Assembly: GCF_001767255.1 (NCBI RefSeq)
Contig: NZ_CP017639.1
Coordinates: forward strand, 107,405-171,404
From: Corynebacterium sp. NML98-0116
Lineage (GTDB): Bacteria; Actinomycetota; Actinomycetes; Mycobacteriales; Mycobacteriaceae
Reading direction: 5' to 3'
Length of the DNA stretch: 64,000 nucleotides
The stretch's first letter is position 1, and each line of letters begins with the position of its first letter. The position numbers were made by a program, and so were the translations under genes. This document shows positions 32,303 through 41,434 of the stretch, in pieces. A model generated the notes under the pieces. It did not search any database, was not told the origin of the DNA, and saw only the letters and a list, made by a program, of their open reading frames with translations.

Positions 32303-33496
32303 GTGCAGAAACTTTCCGGTGGCCTCCTACTTGCGCTGGCCCTGCTCACCGCAGCGGGCCCGCTCGGCATCGACATGTACTTGCCCGGCATGCCCGAGCT
32401 CGCCACCCAATTATCGACGTCCCCCTCCTCCGCCCAACTGACCATCTCGGGGTTCATGCTCGGGATGGCACTCGGCAACCTGGTCTTCGGCGCCATCTCT
32501 GACGGTACGGGCCGCAAACCCGCCATCCTGGTCTCCTCGGTGGTGGCGCTCGCGGCATCGGTGGCGTGCGCCGTCGCCCCCACGATCTCCTTCCTGATCG
32601 CCGCCCGATTCCTGCAGGGCCTGGCAGGGGGCTGTGCCGTCGTCGTCACCCGGGCCGTCATCCCCGACATCGCCCACGGCCGCGAGGCCGCCCGCGGACT
32701 GTCTGGCCTCATGGCGATCTCCGGCTTCATGCCCGCCATCGCCCCCGTGCTCGGCGGCCTAATCATCCCCGCCTTCACCTGGCGAGGCGTCTTCTGGACC
32801 ATCGCCGCCGTCAACCTCGCCCAGATCCTCATCGCCTGGCGCTTCGTCCCCGAAACCCTCCCACCCGCCAAGCGGACTCGCGGCACACTGCGCACCATCT
32901 TCCCTCGCATGGTCCAGTGCCTGCGGCGCCCCGCCTTCCTCGGCTACATGTTCGCCGCCGGCCTCGGCTTTGGCACCCTGTTCTCGTACATCTCGGCATC
33001 ACCGCTGGTCCTGCAGGTGCAGCTCGGCGTTACACCGACTGCCTTCTCCCTCATCTTCGGCGGCATCGCCCTGCTCATCCCGCTGTCGAACTCCATCAAC
33101 ATGCGCCTGGTCAAGACCCACCAGCCACGCACCCTGCTCGTTGTGGCGTTATCTGTTGACATCCTCGCCGGGCTGATCCTGCTCGCTTACAGCCAGCTCG
33201 GTCCCAACCTCACGATGCTCCCCTTCATCGCCACGCTGTCCGCCATGGCCGGGTTCATCATGGCCAACGCCTCGGCGCTCGCCGTGGAGGAGATCCGGGA
33301 CATCGGGATCGGCGCCGGCACCGGCGCGATGGGCTTCTTCCAATTCATCATCGGCGGCCTGGTCCCTCCCCTGGTGGCGCTCGGGTCCAACCCGACCGCA
33401 TCGATGGCCAACGGCATCCTCACCTGCGCCGGCCTGGCCCTTCTGGGAGTGCTTTTGGGTAGCGCTGCACCACATTCCAGGCCTAAAAACATCTAG
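32303..33496 (+). CDS. Bcr/CflA-type multidrug efflux MFS transporter
   Basis: 397 residues, twelve membrane helices. Drug:proton antiporter (DHA1) hallmarks: GPLGIDMYLPGMPEL in helix 1, GAISDGTGRKP (motif A), RFLQGLAGGCAVVVTRAVI (motif B-like) and SGFMPAIAPVLGG (motif C). Bcr/CflA proteins export bicyclomycin, sulfonamides or other drugs. GTG 32303 is chosen because it gives the helix-1 start, sits six bases after TATCCT, and an extension upstream would overlap the divergent gene. The substrate is unknown. Confidence 0.88.
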   Translation: MQKLSGGLLLALALLTAAGPLGIDMYLPGMPELATQLSTSPSSAQLTISGFMLGMALGNLVFGAISDGTGRKPAILVSSVVALAASVACAVAPTISFLIAARFLQGLAGGCAVVVTRAVIPDIAHGREAARGLSGLMAISGFMPAIAPVLGGLIIPAFTWRGVFWTIAAVNLAQILIAWRFVPETLPPAKRTRGTLRTIFPRMVQCLRRPAFLGYMFAAGLGFGTLFSYISASPLVLQVQLGVTPTAFSLIFGGIALLIPLSNSINMRLVKTHQPRTLLVVALSVDILAGLILLAYSQLGPNLTMLPFIATLSAMAGFIMANASALAVEEIRDIGIGAGTGAMGFFQFIIGGLVPPLVALGSNPTASMANGILTCAGLALLGVLLGSAAPHSRPKNI

Positions 33497-33524
33497 CACT
33501 TCTGTGGCGTGCAGGTATCCTGGG

Positions 33525-33800
33525 GCCGCTTTTCAAATGCTGGAATTTGGTGCATGGAGTGGGGAGCGAGTGACAATGGACGCAATCCTGTCGGCTGAAC
33601 CCGGTAAAAGCCCAGGTCGTGAAAAGTGGGTTGCGTCTTTTGTCACTCGGGTCGGCGAGGGTGACACCAAATTCCTTTGCGCAGAGATCGCGACCTGGGG
33701 AAATAGCCAGGCACCTTTCCGGAAAATCGGGAATTTGGTGCACGTTCTGCCGCGGTTAGCGCCAAATACCCACATTAACAATCAGCGACCTGGTCTTTTG
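33525..33800. repeat. R1-type intergenic repeat with two hairpins
   Basis: First hairpin: CGAGTGACAATGGACGCAA (33567-33585) with TTGCGTCTTTTGTCACTCG (33631-33649). Second: CACCAAATTCC (33665-33675) with GGAATTTGGTG (33730-33740), enclosing CGACCTGGGGAAA. The same modules build the 28225 tandem repeats and the 4735 element. No gene. Confidence 0.65.
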
Positions 33801-33861
33801 CGTGCACGTCCAGCTCAACGCTCGAACTTAGAGAAAAAGAGCTATCGATTTCGATCCGGTT

Positions 33862-34263
33862 CTACTTATCCTCAGAGCGATTGTCCTTGAGAAAGCCCAT
33901 GAAACTGAAGTATGGGACATCTTCTGTCGCTCGTTGAACGGCTTCGAAAACAGCATCACTAATAGGGTCAATTACCTGGTCACTTAGGTTTAAGACTTCC
34001 AAGAAGAAGTGCTGGGTAATCACGTATGGACGAAAGCTCTCCTGATTGCTACCAGGTTCTAATTCTTTAGCAAGTTCGTACTCGTCTTCATCGCATTCAC
34101 TAACTGTGAAATCAGGAAGAGCGTCAATTTCGGAGAAGGAAAGTTTGAGTTCCTTCTGGAAACGCTCTGCAATGTGGTAAGAATCCTTTTCAGAGCAATA
34201 CACGTAAAGCTCTTCGTAAAAGCCTTGCAGCTCACCATTTGACAAGGAAGAAAGACTGGTCAT
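33862..34263 (-). CDS. Small acidic protein of unknown function
   Basis: 133 residues from ATG 34263 (MTSLSSLSNGELQGFYEELY), preceded by GGAG at moderate spacing; a longer version from GTG 34314 is open but its extra residues overlap a signal-peptide-like frame on the other strand. The chain is acidic and helical (ECDEDEYELAKELEPG) with no known motif. AT-richer than its neighbours, so possibly acquired. It may be an immunity or antitoxin-like protein by size and charge, but nothing supports that directly. Confidence 0.5.
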   Translation of the reverse strand: MTSLSSLSNGELQGFYEELYVYCSEKDSYHIAERFQKELKLSFSEIDALPDFTVSECDEDEYELAKELEPGSNQESFRPYVITQHFFLEVLNLSDQVIDPISDAVFEAVQRATEDVPYFSFMGFLKDNRSEDK

Positions 34264-34285
34264 TCGAAAGCCGCTCCGTTCATGA

Positions 34286-34444
34286 GTAGTTGGGATAGTA
34301 AGTTTAGCTTTCACGGGGGCAGCAATTTCGGTTGCGCCGAGTGCTAGTGCTTATGCACCGAAGCCAGCATCGGAAGTCTTCCCAGCGCAGAAAAAGCCTC
34401 CACGAGGAAAAGGATTCAAGCTCAAGCACTGCCGAGCAATCTAG
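34286..34444 (+). pseudogene. Signal-peptide-bearing fragment
   Basis: A frame without valid start reads VVGIVSLAFTGAAISVAPSA, SAYA (typical signal-peptide core and cleavage), then PKPASEVFPAQKKPPRGKGF to the TAG at 34442-34444. It looks like the remnant of a small secreted protein that has lost its start. Overlaps the antisense of the alternative start at 34314. Confidence 0.3.
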
Positions 34445-34458
34445 CGCCCAACCAACAC

Positions 34459-35070
34459 CTAAATAATCTTGCGCTCCCTCGCCCGGTCCACGGCGGCGGT
34501 CCGGTTGTCCACGCCGAGTTTGTTATAGATGTGGATCAGGTGGGTTTTCACCGTGGCCTGCGAGATGAAGAGTCGGTCGGCGATGGCGCGGTTGGAGGCG
34601 CCGGTCTGCAGGGCGCGCAGGATTTCGATTTCGCGGGCGCTTAAGGCTTCGTCGGGGCGCATGAGGCGCTCGGCGAGGACCCCGGCGACTTCCTGGGATA
34701 AGACCCGTTTGCGCTGGGAGGCGGCGACGATAGCATCGTGGAGTTCGTCCTCGGGGGCGTCTTTGAGCAGGTAGCCGAGGGCGCCGGCTTCGACGGCGGC
34801 GACGACGTCGGCTTCGGTGTCGTAGGTGGTCAGGATGAGCACGGGCGGGCCGCCTGCTTCGCCGAGGCGGCGGGTGACTTCGATGCCGTCCACGTGCGGC
34901 ATCTGGATGTCGGTGACCACAACGTCGACGTTGTCGGGCATCCGCTCGATGGCGCGCCCGTCCGCGCCTTCGCCAACAACGGTGATGTCGCCGAAGGAGT
35001 CGAGCACTGCGCGGAGGCCGGCGCGGACGACGGGGTGGTCGTCGAGAAGCATGACGTTGATCTCACTCAT
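34459..35070 (-). CDS. NarL/LuxR-family response regulator (ChrA-like)
   Basis: 203 residues: receiver domain with DD pair at 10-11 (MLLDDHPVVRAGLRAVLDSF), phosphorylation site D54 in VVVTDIQMP, Lys in GYLLKD, then a LuxR-type HTH (LSAREIEILRALQTGASNRA and RLFISQATVKTHL). It overlaps the histidine kinase gene by eight bases. The kinase-regulator pair is divergent from an FtsX/ATPase ABC transporter similar to the haem exporter HrtBA, exactly the layout of chrSA-hrtBA in other corynebacteria, where ChrA activates the exporter when haem is abundant. Assignment rests on layout and family. Confidence 0.8.
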   Translation of the reverse strand: MSEINVMLLDDHPVVRAGLRAVLDSFGDITVVGEGADGRAIERMPDNVDVVVTDIQMPHVDGIEVTRRLGEAGGPPVLILTTYDTEADVVAAVEAGALGYLLKDAPEDELHDAIVAASQRKRVLSQEVAGVLAERLMRPDEALSAREIEILRALQTGASNRAIADRLFISQATVKTHLIHIYNKLGVDNRTAAVDRARERKII

Positions 35071-36181
35071 GGGTGTCCTTTCCCAGGGGGATGCTTGCTG
35101 CTAGTACGTTACCTTCGACGCTGAGGGTGCCGCCGACTTCCGCGACGCGCGCCCGCAGCCCGCGCAGGCCGTAGCCTTCGGGCCCGGTGATGCCGCGGCC
35201 GTTGTCGAAGACGTCGACGGTGGCGACGTCCCCAAGCTTCTCCACCGTGACCACGGCGCGGGTGGCGCCGGCGTGGCGCACGATGTTGGAGAGCCCCTCG
35301 CGCACGACTCGCTCGATGACGTCGGCGGCGGGCTCGGGCACGTCCTCGACGTTGAGGTCCACCGTGAGCCGTTGCCCGAGTGCTTGTTGACGCCCCTCCG
35401 CTCCCCGCGCGAGCTCCTCCAGCCTGCGTGGCAGGGGTTCGGCGGGCCCGGCGTTGACGGCGACGAAGCGGCGTGCTTCGGCGAGGTTGTCGGAGGCGGT
35501 GGCGCGGATGGTGTCGAGGATCTGTTTCGCGCCGGGCTCGGTGATCTGTTTGTCCAGCGTGCGGCCGAGCAGCACGATGGAGCTGAGGCCTTGCGCGATG
35601 GTGTCGTGGACTTCGCGGGAGAGGCGGGCGCGTTCCTCGAGGACGCCGGAGGCGTGTTCGGCGGCGGCGAGTTCCATGTGGGTGGCCTGGAGTTCGTAGG
35701 CGAGGTGTTTGTAGTGGTCGGCTTCGGCGCGGAGTGCCCGGTAGGAGTGGTAGATCAGCAGCGCCAGCACGGTGCCGAGCAGCGGTCCGACCACTCCGCC
35801 GATTCCCGCGCCCGGCGCTGTGACCGACAGCGTGAATGCCAGCAGCAGCGCCGCCACCGCGATACCGGACCAGGTGGGCAGCACCACGGAGACCAGGATG
35901 ACCAGCGGGAACTCCAGCCAGACGAACTCCGCGGCGTGCAGCGCCATAACCACCCACAGCGCGAGGACGGCGGCGAGCCAGGTGTACATAGCAGCGCGGG
36001 GGAAGCGCTTGCCTTCGTTGTAGGCCACGGTCCCGGCCAGGTAGAGCAACGCGAAGGGGACCGCCATGCAGATGGCCAGCGGGTTCCACCCGCTGGAGAC
36101 AACGCCGACGAGCAGCAGCACGGCAACGAGTACGTGCAGGCTGACGCGCAGGAAGGTGAGGATCCGGTTGGTGGTGTTCAC
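35063..36181 (-). CDS. Membrane sensor histidine kinase (ChrS-like)
   Basis: 372 residues from GTG 36181 (AAGGTGA five bases upstream; an in-frame upstream start lacks one). About six N-terminal membrane helices, then the NarL-type dimerisation/phosphoacceptor box LSREVHDTIAQGLSS (His about 192) and a short HATPase domain with VVREGLSNIVRHA, VFDNGRGI and GYGLRGLRARV. It would autophosphorylate and signal to the overlapping response regulator. No large extracellular domain, so sensing is probably within the membrane, as proposed for haem sensing by ChrS. Confidence 0.8.
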   Translation of the reverse strand: MNTTNRILTFLRVSLHVLVAVLLLVGVVSSGWNPLAICMAVPFALLYLAGTVAYNEGKRFPRAAMYTWLAAVLALWVVMALHAAEFVWLEFPLVILVSVVLPTWSGIAVAALLLAFTLSVTAPGAGIGGVVGPLLGTVLALLIYHSYRALRAEADHYKHLAYELQATHMELAAAEHASGVLEERARLSREVHDTIAQGLSSIVLLGRTLDKQITEPGAKQILDTIRATASDNLAEARRFVAVNAGPAEPLPRRLEELARGAEGRQQALGQRLTVDLNVEDVPEPAADVIERVVREGLSNIVRHAGATRAVVTVEKLGDVATVDVFDNGRGITGPEGYGLRGLRARVAEVGGTLSVEGNVLAASIPLGKDTHE

Positions 36182-36301
36182 GCAGATCACCTTAGACGCT
36201 GCACCCGACATGCGATTGAGAGCGCATCAACCGGACGGTTGATTCGAGGTTCAACCCCGCTCCCGATGTGGATTATGCCTGCTCACACGCACAATGTGGG
36301 C

Positions 36302-37273
36302 ATGTTCGTCGGATTGAGAGAAATTGTGAAAGCCAAGGGGCGGTTCGGCCTCATTGTCGGCACGGTCGGGTTGATCACGTTGCTCGTGGTGATGCTGACC
36401 GGGTTGACCAACGGTTTGGGCAAGCAGAACACGGAGGCCCTGGAGGCACTGGATGCAAAGTCGGTCGTCTTCCAGGACATGGATGAGCCTTCCTATATGA
36501 CGTCGCGCGTGACGGCGGAGGAGGGCACGGTCCCGCTGGGCACCGGCCAAACCTTGCTGCTGCGCGAGAACGGCAAGGAGGAGTCCATCTCCATCCTGGG
36601 TCTGCCGAAGGGCACGGAGCTGCCCGGCGGCGAGGTGCTCGGCGACGGCGCGGTCGCGTCGCGTTCGCTGAACGTCGCTCCTGGCGACGAGCTCTCCGTC
36701 GGCGGCACCCCGATCACCGTCGACGCCGTCACGGATGACTTGTACTTCTCCCACACCGCGGTCCTGTGGGTGAACACGGAGGACTGGAAGGCCGCTATGC
36801 ACACCGACGCGGACGGCACGGTGCTGCTCGCTAGCGATGACCGTGGCATGAGTATGAAGGACTCCTTCAACGGCCTGGCTGCGTACAAGTCGGAGCAGGC
36901 GTCCTTCAACATGATCCTGGGCTTCCTGTACGCCATCGCGGCGCTGGTCATCGTGGCCTTCTTGACGGTGTGGACCATGCAGCGCACCCGTGACCTGGCC
37001 ATTTTGAAGGCGATTGGGGCGTCGAATAGCTACTTGCGCAAGGATGCGCTGGGTCAGGCGGCGGTGCTGCTGGGCATCGGCGCGGCGGTTGGCGCGCTGA
37101 TCGCGCTGGGCATTGGCCTGGCGGCGTCGAAGGTGGCGCCGTTCTCGCTGACGGTGCTCACGGTCGCCGGCCCGCCGCTCGCGATTTGGGCGATCGGGAT
37201 GGTGGGCGCGTTCATCGCGACGCGCCAAATTACAAAAGTTGAGCCGCAGCTCGCACTGGGAGGTATTGCGTAA
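36302..37273 (+). CDS. hrtB: FtsX-like permease, HrtB-type (haem exporter)
   Basis: 323 residues: one membrane helix (FGLIVGTVGLITLLVVML), an extracytoplasmic domain of about 170 residues, then three membrane helices with the FtsX motif (VWTMQRTRDLAILKAIGASN). This MacB/FtsX layout and the start MFVGLREIVKAKGRFGL match corynebacterial HrtB, which with HrtA exports haem to avoid toxicity. ATG 36302 is chosen by homology; no ribosome site, and a TATGCC-like -10 lies a short way upstream. It is divergent from the kinase gene and directly abuts hrtA (TAAATG). Haem as substrate is inferred. Confidence 0.75.
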   Translation: MFVGLREIVKAKGRFGLIVGTVGLITLLVVMLTGLTNGLGKQNTEALEALDAKSVVFQDMDEPSYMTSRVTAEEGTVPLGTGQTLLLRENGKEESISILGLPKGTELPGGEVLGDGAVASRSLNVAPGDELSVGGTPITVDAVTDDLYFSHTAVLWVNTEDWKAAMHTDADGTVLLASDDRGMSMKDSFNGLAAYKSEQASFNMILGFLYAIAALVIVAFLTVWTMQRTRDLAILKAIGASNSYLRKDALGQAAVLLGIGAAVGALIALGIGLAASKVAPFSLTVLTVAGPPLAIWAIGMVGAFIATRQITKVEPQLALGGIA

Positions 37274-37927
37274 ATGTTGCACATGGAAAACGTCACCGTC
37301 ACGTACCAAGACGGCGAGGACACACTCACGGCGCTGGATAACGTCAGTTTCGACGCCAACCCCGGCCACCTCACCTTCATCATTGGTGAGTCCGGCTCCG
37401 GCAAGTCCACCCTGCTTTCCGCGGCGGCGGGCCTGCTCACCCCGGACAGCGGCACCGTTCTTGTCGACGCCACCCCGGTCTCCGACGAAGTCCGCCTGCA
37501 GAAGATCGGGATGATTTTCCAGCAGGCCAACCTGATCGGGGCGTTGAACGTCCGGGATCAGTTGCTGGTCACCGACCACATTCGTGGCGTGAAGCCTCGC
37601 GTGGACCGCGCGAACGAGCTGCTCGCGGAAGTAGGCCTGGACGGCCTCGGGGACCGCAGCATGCAGCAGCTCTCCGGCGGGCAGCGCCAGCGCGTCGGCA
37701 TTGCCCGTGCGCTGATGGGGGAGCCGAAGCTGATCCTCGCGGACGAGCCGACGGCGGCGCTCGACTCGGAGCGCTCCCACGAGATCGTCGCACTGCTGCG
37801 GACCCTGGTGCAGGAGCACGACGTCGCCTGCGGGTTTGTCACCCACAACGCCAGCCTCATCTCCGAGAGCGACGAGGTAGTCCGCGTCCGCGACGGCCAC
37901 GTGTCGCGCGAGCGGGTGCTAGCGTAG
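37274..37927 (+). CDS. hrtA: ABC transporter ATPase, HrtA-type (haem exporter)
   Basis: 217 residues of the LolD/MacB ATPase group: Walker A GESGSGKST, Q-loop IFQQANLIGAL, signature LSGGQRQRVGIARAL, Walker B LILADEPTAALD, H-loop THNAS. It starts at ATG 37274 directly after the hrtB stop; ATG 37283 is an alternative. It powers the HrtB permease. The last nine bases overlap the convergent MFS gene. Confidence 0.8.
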   Translation: MLHMENVTVTYQDGEDTLTALDNVSFDANPGHLTFIIGESGSGKSTLLSAAAGLLTPDSGTVLVDATPVSDEVRLQKIGMIFQQANLIGALNVRDQLLVTDHIRGVKPRVDRANELLAEVGLDGLGDRSMQQLSGGQRQRVGIARALMGEPKLILADEPTAALDSERSHEIVALLRTLVQEHDVACGFVTHNASLISESDEVVRVRDGHVSRERVLA

Positions 37928-39082
37928 CTTCGGGCGCGACCCAAGCACCAGGGTGATGAATGCGCAGGCCGCCAGTCCGGCCGTCATACAGAGCGTGCCG
38001 GGCAGGAAGCCCGCGTCCACCACCGCGGCGCCGAGCGCGGATCCGGCCGCGATCCCGACCTGGTAGGTCACCACGTAGATGGAGCTTGCCAGGTCTTCGT
38101 TGCGTTTTCCGGCGTGCAGGAAGATGGTGGTTGCCGACGGCGGCAGCGCCCCGTTCGCCAGCCCGAACACGATGATCATCGCGATGATGAGCAGCACCGA
38201 TTTCGTCTCCAGTGCGAGCAGCCCCAGCGCCGCCGACCCGACCAGCAGCACGGCGACGAACCCGTTAACCCGGATCATGCGCCGGTCCACCGTGTTGCCC
38301 GCCGTCAACACGCCAATCACCCCGCAGATGCCGAAGAGGGACAGCCCGAACGGGACCAGCTTCGGCCCGGCTGTCGTCGTCATGAGCAGCGCCAGGTAGG
38401 TAAAGGTGGTGAACACGGCGGTGACATTGAACGTCAGGAAGAGTACCAGCGACGGGATCGCCGACTTTGTCCGCTTCGCCCCCGTTGCCGGTTCCGGGTG
38501 CTTCGCCGGCATCGAGGGTAGCGACGCCACCAACGCCACCACCGAGAAAATCACCGCGACGCCCAACACCCAGGTAGAGCCGCGCCACCCGATCATCCCG
38601 CCGAGCATGGTGGTCAACGGCGTACCGATCACCGCCGACATCGTCGACCCGAACGACACCGTCGCCACCGCCTTGCCCGTCATCCCCTTCGGCGCCAGCC
38701 GTGCCGCCATCGGGTTGATCAGCGACCAGAACAGCCCGTGCGTAAACGCCGCGGTCACGCGGGCAGCGACGAGCACCGCGTAGCTGTTCGCGATGCCCTG
38801 CAGAATCACGCCCCCGGCGAGGAAGCCGAGCGTGGCCAGGAAGACGGGCCTGCGGTCCCAGTTGCGCGTGAAGTGCATCAGCGGGATGGTCACCACGGCG
38901 ACCAGACCGGCGTACACGCTCATGAGGAGGCCGATCTGGCCTTCCGTCACGCCGAGGTCCTGCGCCATGGGTCGAATCAGGCCGACCGCGAACATCTCGT
39001 AGGTGACGTAGACGAACGCCGCGAAGCTCATCGCGGAAAGAGGCAGCATAGGAAGCGACGACTGTTTACTCACACGTGACAA
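37919..39082 (-). CDS. MFS transporter (AraJ/sugar-efflux-like DHA1)
   Basis: 387 residues, twelve membrane helices. Helix 1 YVTYEMFAVGLIRPMAQDLG and the loop MHFTRNWDRRPVFL follow the DHA1/AraJ pattern; ARVTAAFTHGLFWSLINPMA resembles motif B and the central STMSAVIGTPLTTMLGGMIG motif C. Such exporters remove sugars, arabinose derivatives or drugs. It is convergent with hrtA (9-base overlap) and not obviously linked to haem. Confidence 0.85.
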   Translation of the reverse strand: MSRVSKQSSLPMLPLSAMSFAAFVYVTYEMFAVGLIRPMAQDLGVTEGQIGLLMSVYAGLVAVVTIPLMHFTRNWDRRPVFLATLGFLAGGVILQGIANSYAVLVAARVTAAFTHGLFWSLINPMAARLAPKGMTGKAVATVSFGSTMSAVIGTPLTTMLGGMIGWRGSTWVLGVAVIFSVVALVASLPSMPAKHPEPATGAKRTKSAIPSLVLFLTFNVTAVFTTFTYLALLMTTTAGPKLVPFGLSLFGICGVIGVLTAGNTVDRRMIRVNGFVAVLLVGSAALGLLALETKSVLLIIAMIIVFGLANGALPPSATTIFLHAGKRNEDLASSIYVVTYQVGIAAGSALGAAVVDAGFLPGTLCMTAGLAACAFITLVLGSRPKLR

Positions 39083-39097
39083 CCTACACCGGGCGTG

Positions 39098-40143
39098 TTA
39101 GGCGAACGCCCCCAGGTTGAGAGCCTGCATGATAAGGGTGCCTCCCGCTAGCACCGCGCCCAGCACACCCAGCACGATCCCGGCGATCGCGAGCGGCGTG
39201 AGCTCCTTCTCTTCCTCGGTCTCGGTCGGGGTCGTGGTTGTGGGCGCGGGCGTGGTTGTGGTTGGGGCTGGCTTCGTTGTGGCCGTTGCGGTCGGCGCAG
39301 GCGCTTGTGCAGCGGGCGTCGAGGGCTTCGGCGCCACCGTAACCGCGGTGCTGGTGGTCGGCTCGGGGATCGGCGGCACCACCGTATTCACCGCGTTCGG
39401 CGGGATCGGGAGCGCCAGGGTGGCGTCGCCGCCGGCGGCACAGAGCTGCTCAGCCCGCTCCCGTAGGCTGACGTATTCCTTGACGCGCCGCAGGTTGGTG
39501 TAGAAGAACGTGTCTGCGTACTGCTGCGCCCAGGCGGTTGCGGCGGCGTCGCTGAGCCCGGGGAAGCGGGTTTGGAGCTCGCGCGCGATGTCTGGGGTTT
39601 CAGTGGCTTGGGTGACCGGCCGGAACAGGGCGCGTTGCCCTGGCCCGAGCACCTGGTATTGCCCCATGAGTTCGTAGTAGTGGTAGGTCAGCACGTCATC
39701 CGCCGACGCCTGCGGTGTGGTGCGCTGCGGACTGTACTTGAAGAGGTACCACTCGGCGACACTCGCGGGCAGCCCCGCCTCTGTGAAGGCCTCAACCGCG
39801 TACGTGTGCTGCAGCGAGTCGGGCCGCGCGAAGTTGCTGGGAGCGAGAAACTCTCGCCCTCCTCTTCCCTAATCCGCTTATAGACGTCCTCTTCGACCTT
39901 CCCCAGCTCCGGAAATGCTTGCCGGAATGTTTGATAGTCCAGCGCGTACTCTTTTTCGGGCGCGGAGAAGTGGAGGCGCGCTGCGTTCATGAGGCGGGCG
40001 TATTCGGCGGGGGAGAGGTAGAACGCGCAGAGTTTCGTTGCGGGATCTTGGGGGCCGATGACGGCGGCGTCCGCGACTGGAGACAACAAACTGGCGCTGA
40101 GCCCGAGGGCTACAACGCCAGTGAAAAATCTCCGAGACTCCAT
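39098..40143 (-). pseudogene. Secreted, C-terminally anchored protein with frameshift
   Basis: First frame: signal peptide (MESRRFFTGVVALGLSASLL then SPVADA), LCAFYLSPAEYARLMNAARL. Near 39850 the frame breaks; the other frame continues FLAPSNFARPDSLQHTYAVE, EWYLFKYSPQ and so on through a Thr/Pro/Ala-rich stalk to a C-terminal membrane helix (LAIAGIVLGVLGAVLAGGTL). Both halves match the layout of the neighbour at 40154. Reading frames are intact on both sides, so this could be one recent indel or a sequencing error. Confidence 0.65.
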
Positions 40144-40153
40144 GGAGATGAGA

Positions 40154-41152
40154 TTACAGCATCTTGGCTGCCGTCAGGCCGAGGACCGCCAGGATTGCAA
40201 TCACGATGGTGCCAACAATGCCACCGATAAGGGCAGCCGAGTTATCGCTCGTATCGACTGTCTTCGAAGGCTCCTGGGTGACGGTGGTCTTCCCGTTCAA
40301 TGGGTTGACCTGAACGTCAACGGAAACCGTGGTGGTCGGAGAGGAAGGCGTGGTGGTTGGCTGCTCCTTGCTGCGCTCAGTGCCCTCAGCACCCTGCGAG
40401 ACTGCGTCCGGGTTGGAGTGCTGCGTTGGGAAGAGCACGATGCCGGACTTGCCGTCGCGGCAGTTGTCCTTCGACTGGTTCAGCGCTGCTTCGACTTCCG
40501 CCATGGTGCGGGTCTCTGCGACGCCTTCCTGGTTCTCGAACTGGTCAACCCAAGCAGCTGCCTGTTCGTCGGTGAGGCCCTTGAACTGGTCCTTCTTCTC
40601 CTGGATCAGGGCGTCGCGGTCACCGATGGTCGGGAAGACTGGTTCCGGTGCGCGGAACGACTGCTTCGAGGCTGGGATCTCGCCGTTCTCGAAGTACTTG
40701 TCGTACTCCAGGATCTCTGGGAGGCGACCCGGGTTCTCGAAGCCTGCCACGACTGCGTCGCTCCACTTGTGGGTGACGTAGTCGAGTGCGACAGACTCTG
40801 GCAGTTCCGAGTCCTCAGCGACCTGCTTAGCGAGCTTCGGGCGAGGATCTGGCTGGAACTGCTGCTGGTACGCAAAGTCCGACTTCAGATCGTTGTACAG
40901 CTTCTCGCCGTGCATCTTGGCTGCTGGGAAAGCCTGCTCGAATGCGAGCTTCCACGCCTTGTCGACGTCGAAGCTTGCCGCCTTGCCTTTCGACTGCTCA
41001 TAAAGCTTTGTCTCTTCGGCGTTAAGGCGGATGGAGCATACGCCGGAGACATTCTCGCCAACGGTTGCGCCTTCAGCGGAAGGGGCGACCATGGCGCACG
41101 CGCCGAGCGAGAGCGCGATTGCGATTGCTTGGAGTCTCCGATTGTTGAACAT
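40154..41152 (-). CDS. Secreted, C-terminally anchored surface protein
   Basis: 332 residues: signal peptide MFNNRRLQAIAIALSLGACA ending ...AEGA, a helical acidic domain (about 30-220) with two cysteines (C42-type in GVCSIRL and DNCRDGKSG), a Thr/Ser/Pro stalk (about 245-295) and a final membrane helix (AALIGGIVGTIVIAILAVLG). ATG 41152 follows TACACT by seven bases, so probably leaderless. It is the intact sister of the frameshifted gene downstream. No known domain; a cell-envelope role is inferred. Confidence 0.65.
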   Translation of the reverse strand: MFNNRRLQAIAIALSLGACAMVAPSAEGATVGENVSGVCSIRLNAEETKLYEQSKGKAASFDVDKAWKLAFEQAFPAAKMHGEKLYNDLKSDFAYQQQFQPDPRPKLAKQVAEDSELPESVALDYVTHKWSDAVVAGFENPGRLPEILEYDKYFENGEIPASKQSFRAPEPVFPTIGDRDALIQEKKDQFKGLTDEQAAAWVDQFENQEGVAETRTMAEVEAALNQSKDNCRDGKSGIVLFPTQHSNPDAVSQGAEGTERSKEQPTTTPSSPTTTVSVDVQVNPLNGKTTVTQEPSKTVDTSDNSAALIGGIVGTIVIAILAVLGLTAAKML

Positions 41153-41159
41153 ATTTCTG

Positions 41160-41434
41160 AGTGTAGCCGAGGGAGCTGCGGAAACGTATTCGTTCGTTGA
41201 CGCGTGTTTCTGTATTTATCCAGGAAAAACCGTAAATAAACCTTAATATTCACATACTCGCAGGTCCATGACATGTGTTTGCGGGATTGTTCAACATCTA
41301 CATTTAAGGAAGCCACAAACCAAACAAAGGGACCATACCCCACCTAACCCTTTCTGGGGGTGTGGAGGGTGAAAATGCAGTTCATCGGCATTAAATTACA
41401 GCGGTGTAATTTAGACCCACATACACTGCTTTTG
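41160..41434. other. Intergenic region between two outward-reading genes
   Basis: AT-rich gap of about 275 bases. It holds a perfect 9-base inverted repeat TAAATTACA/TGTAATTTA (41392-41413) and a weak CCCCA/TGGGG hairpin near 41340-41365. No gene seen. Confidence 0.5.
41392..41413. promoter_or_regulatory. Perfect palindrome TAAATTACA-GCGG-TGTAATTTA
   Basis: Nine-base perfect arms with a GCGG centre; 22 bases past the nnr stop. It could be an operator or a short stem. No associated gene starts here, so function is unclear. Confidence 0.35.

Noticed and set aside
35273..36301. Long plus-strand open frame leading into hrtB
   Set aside because: It is antisense to the histidine kinase and lacks homology; hrtB homology begins at ATG 36302.
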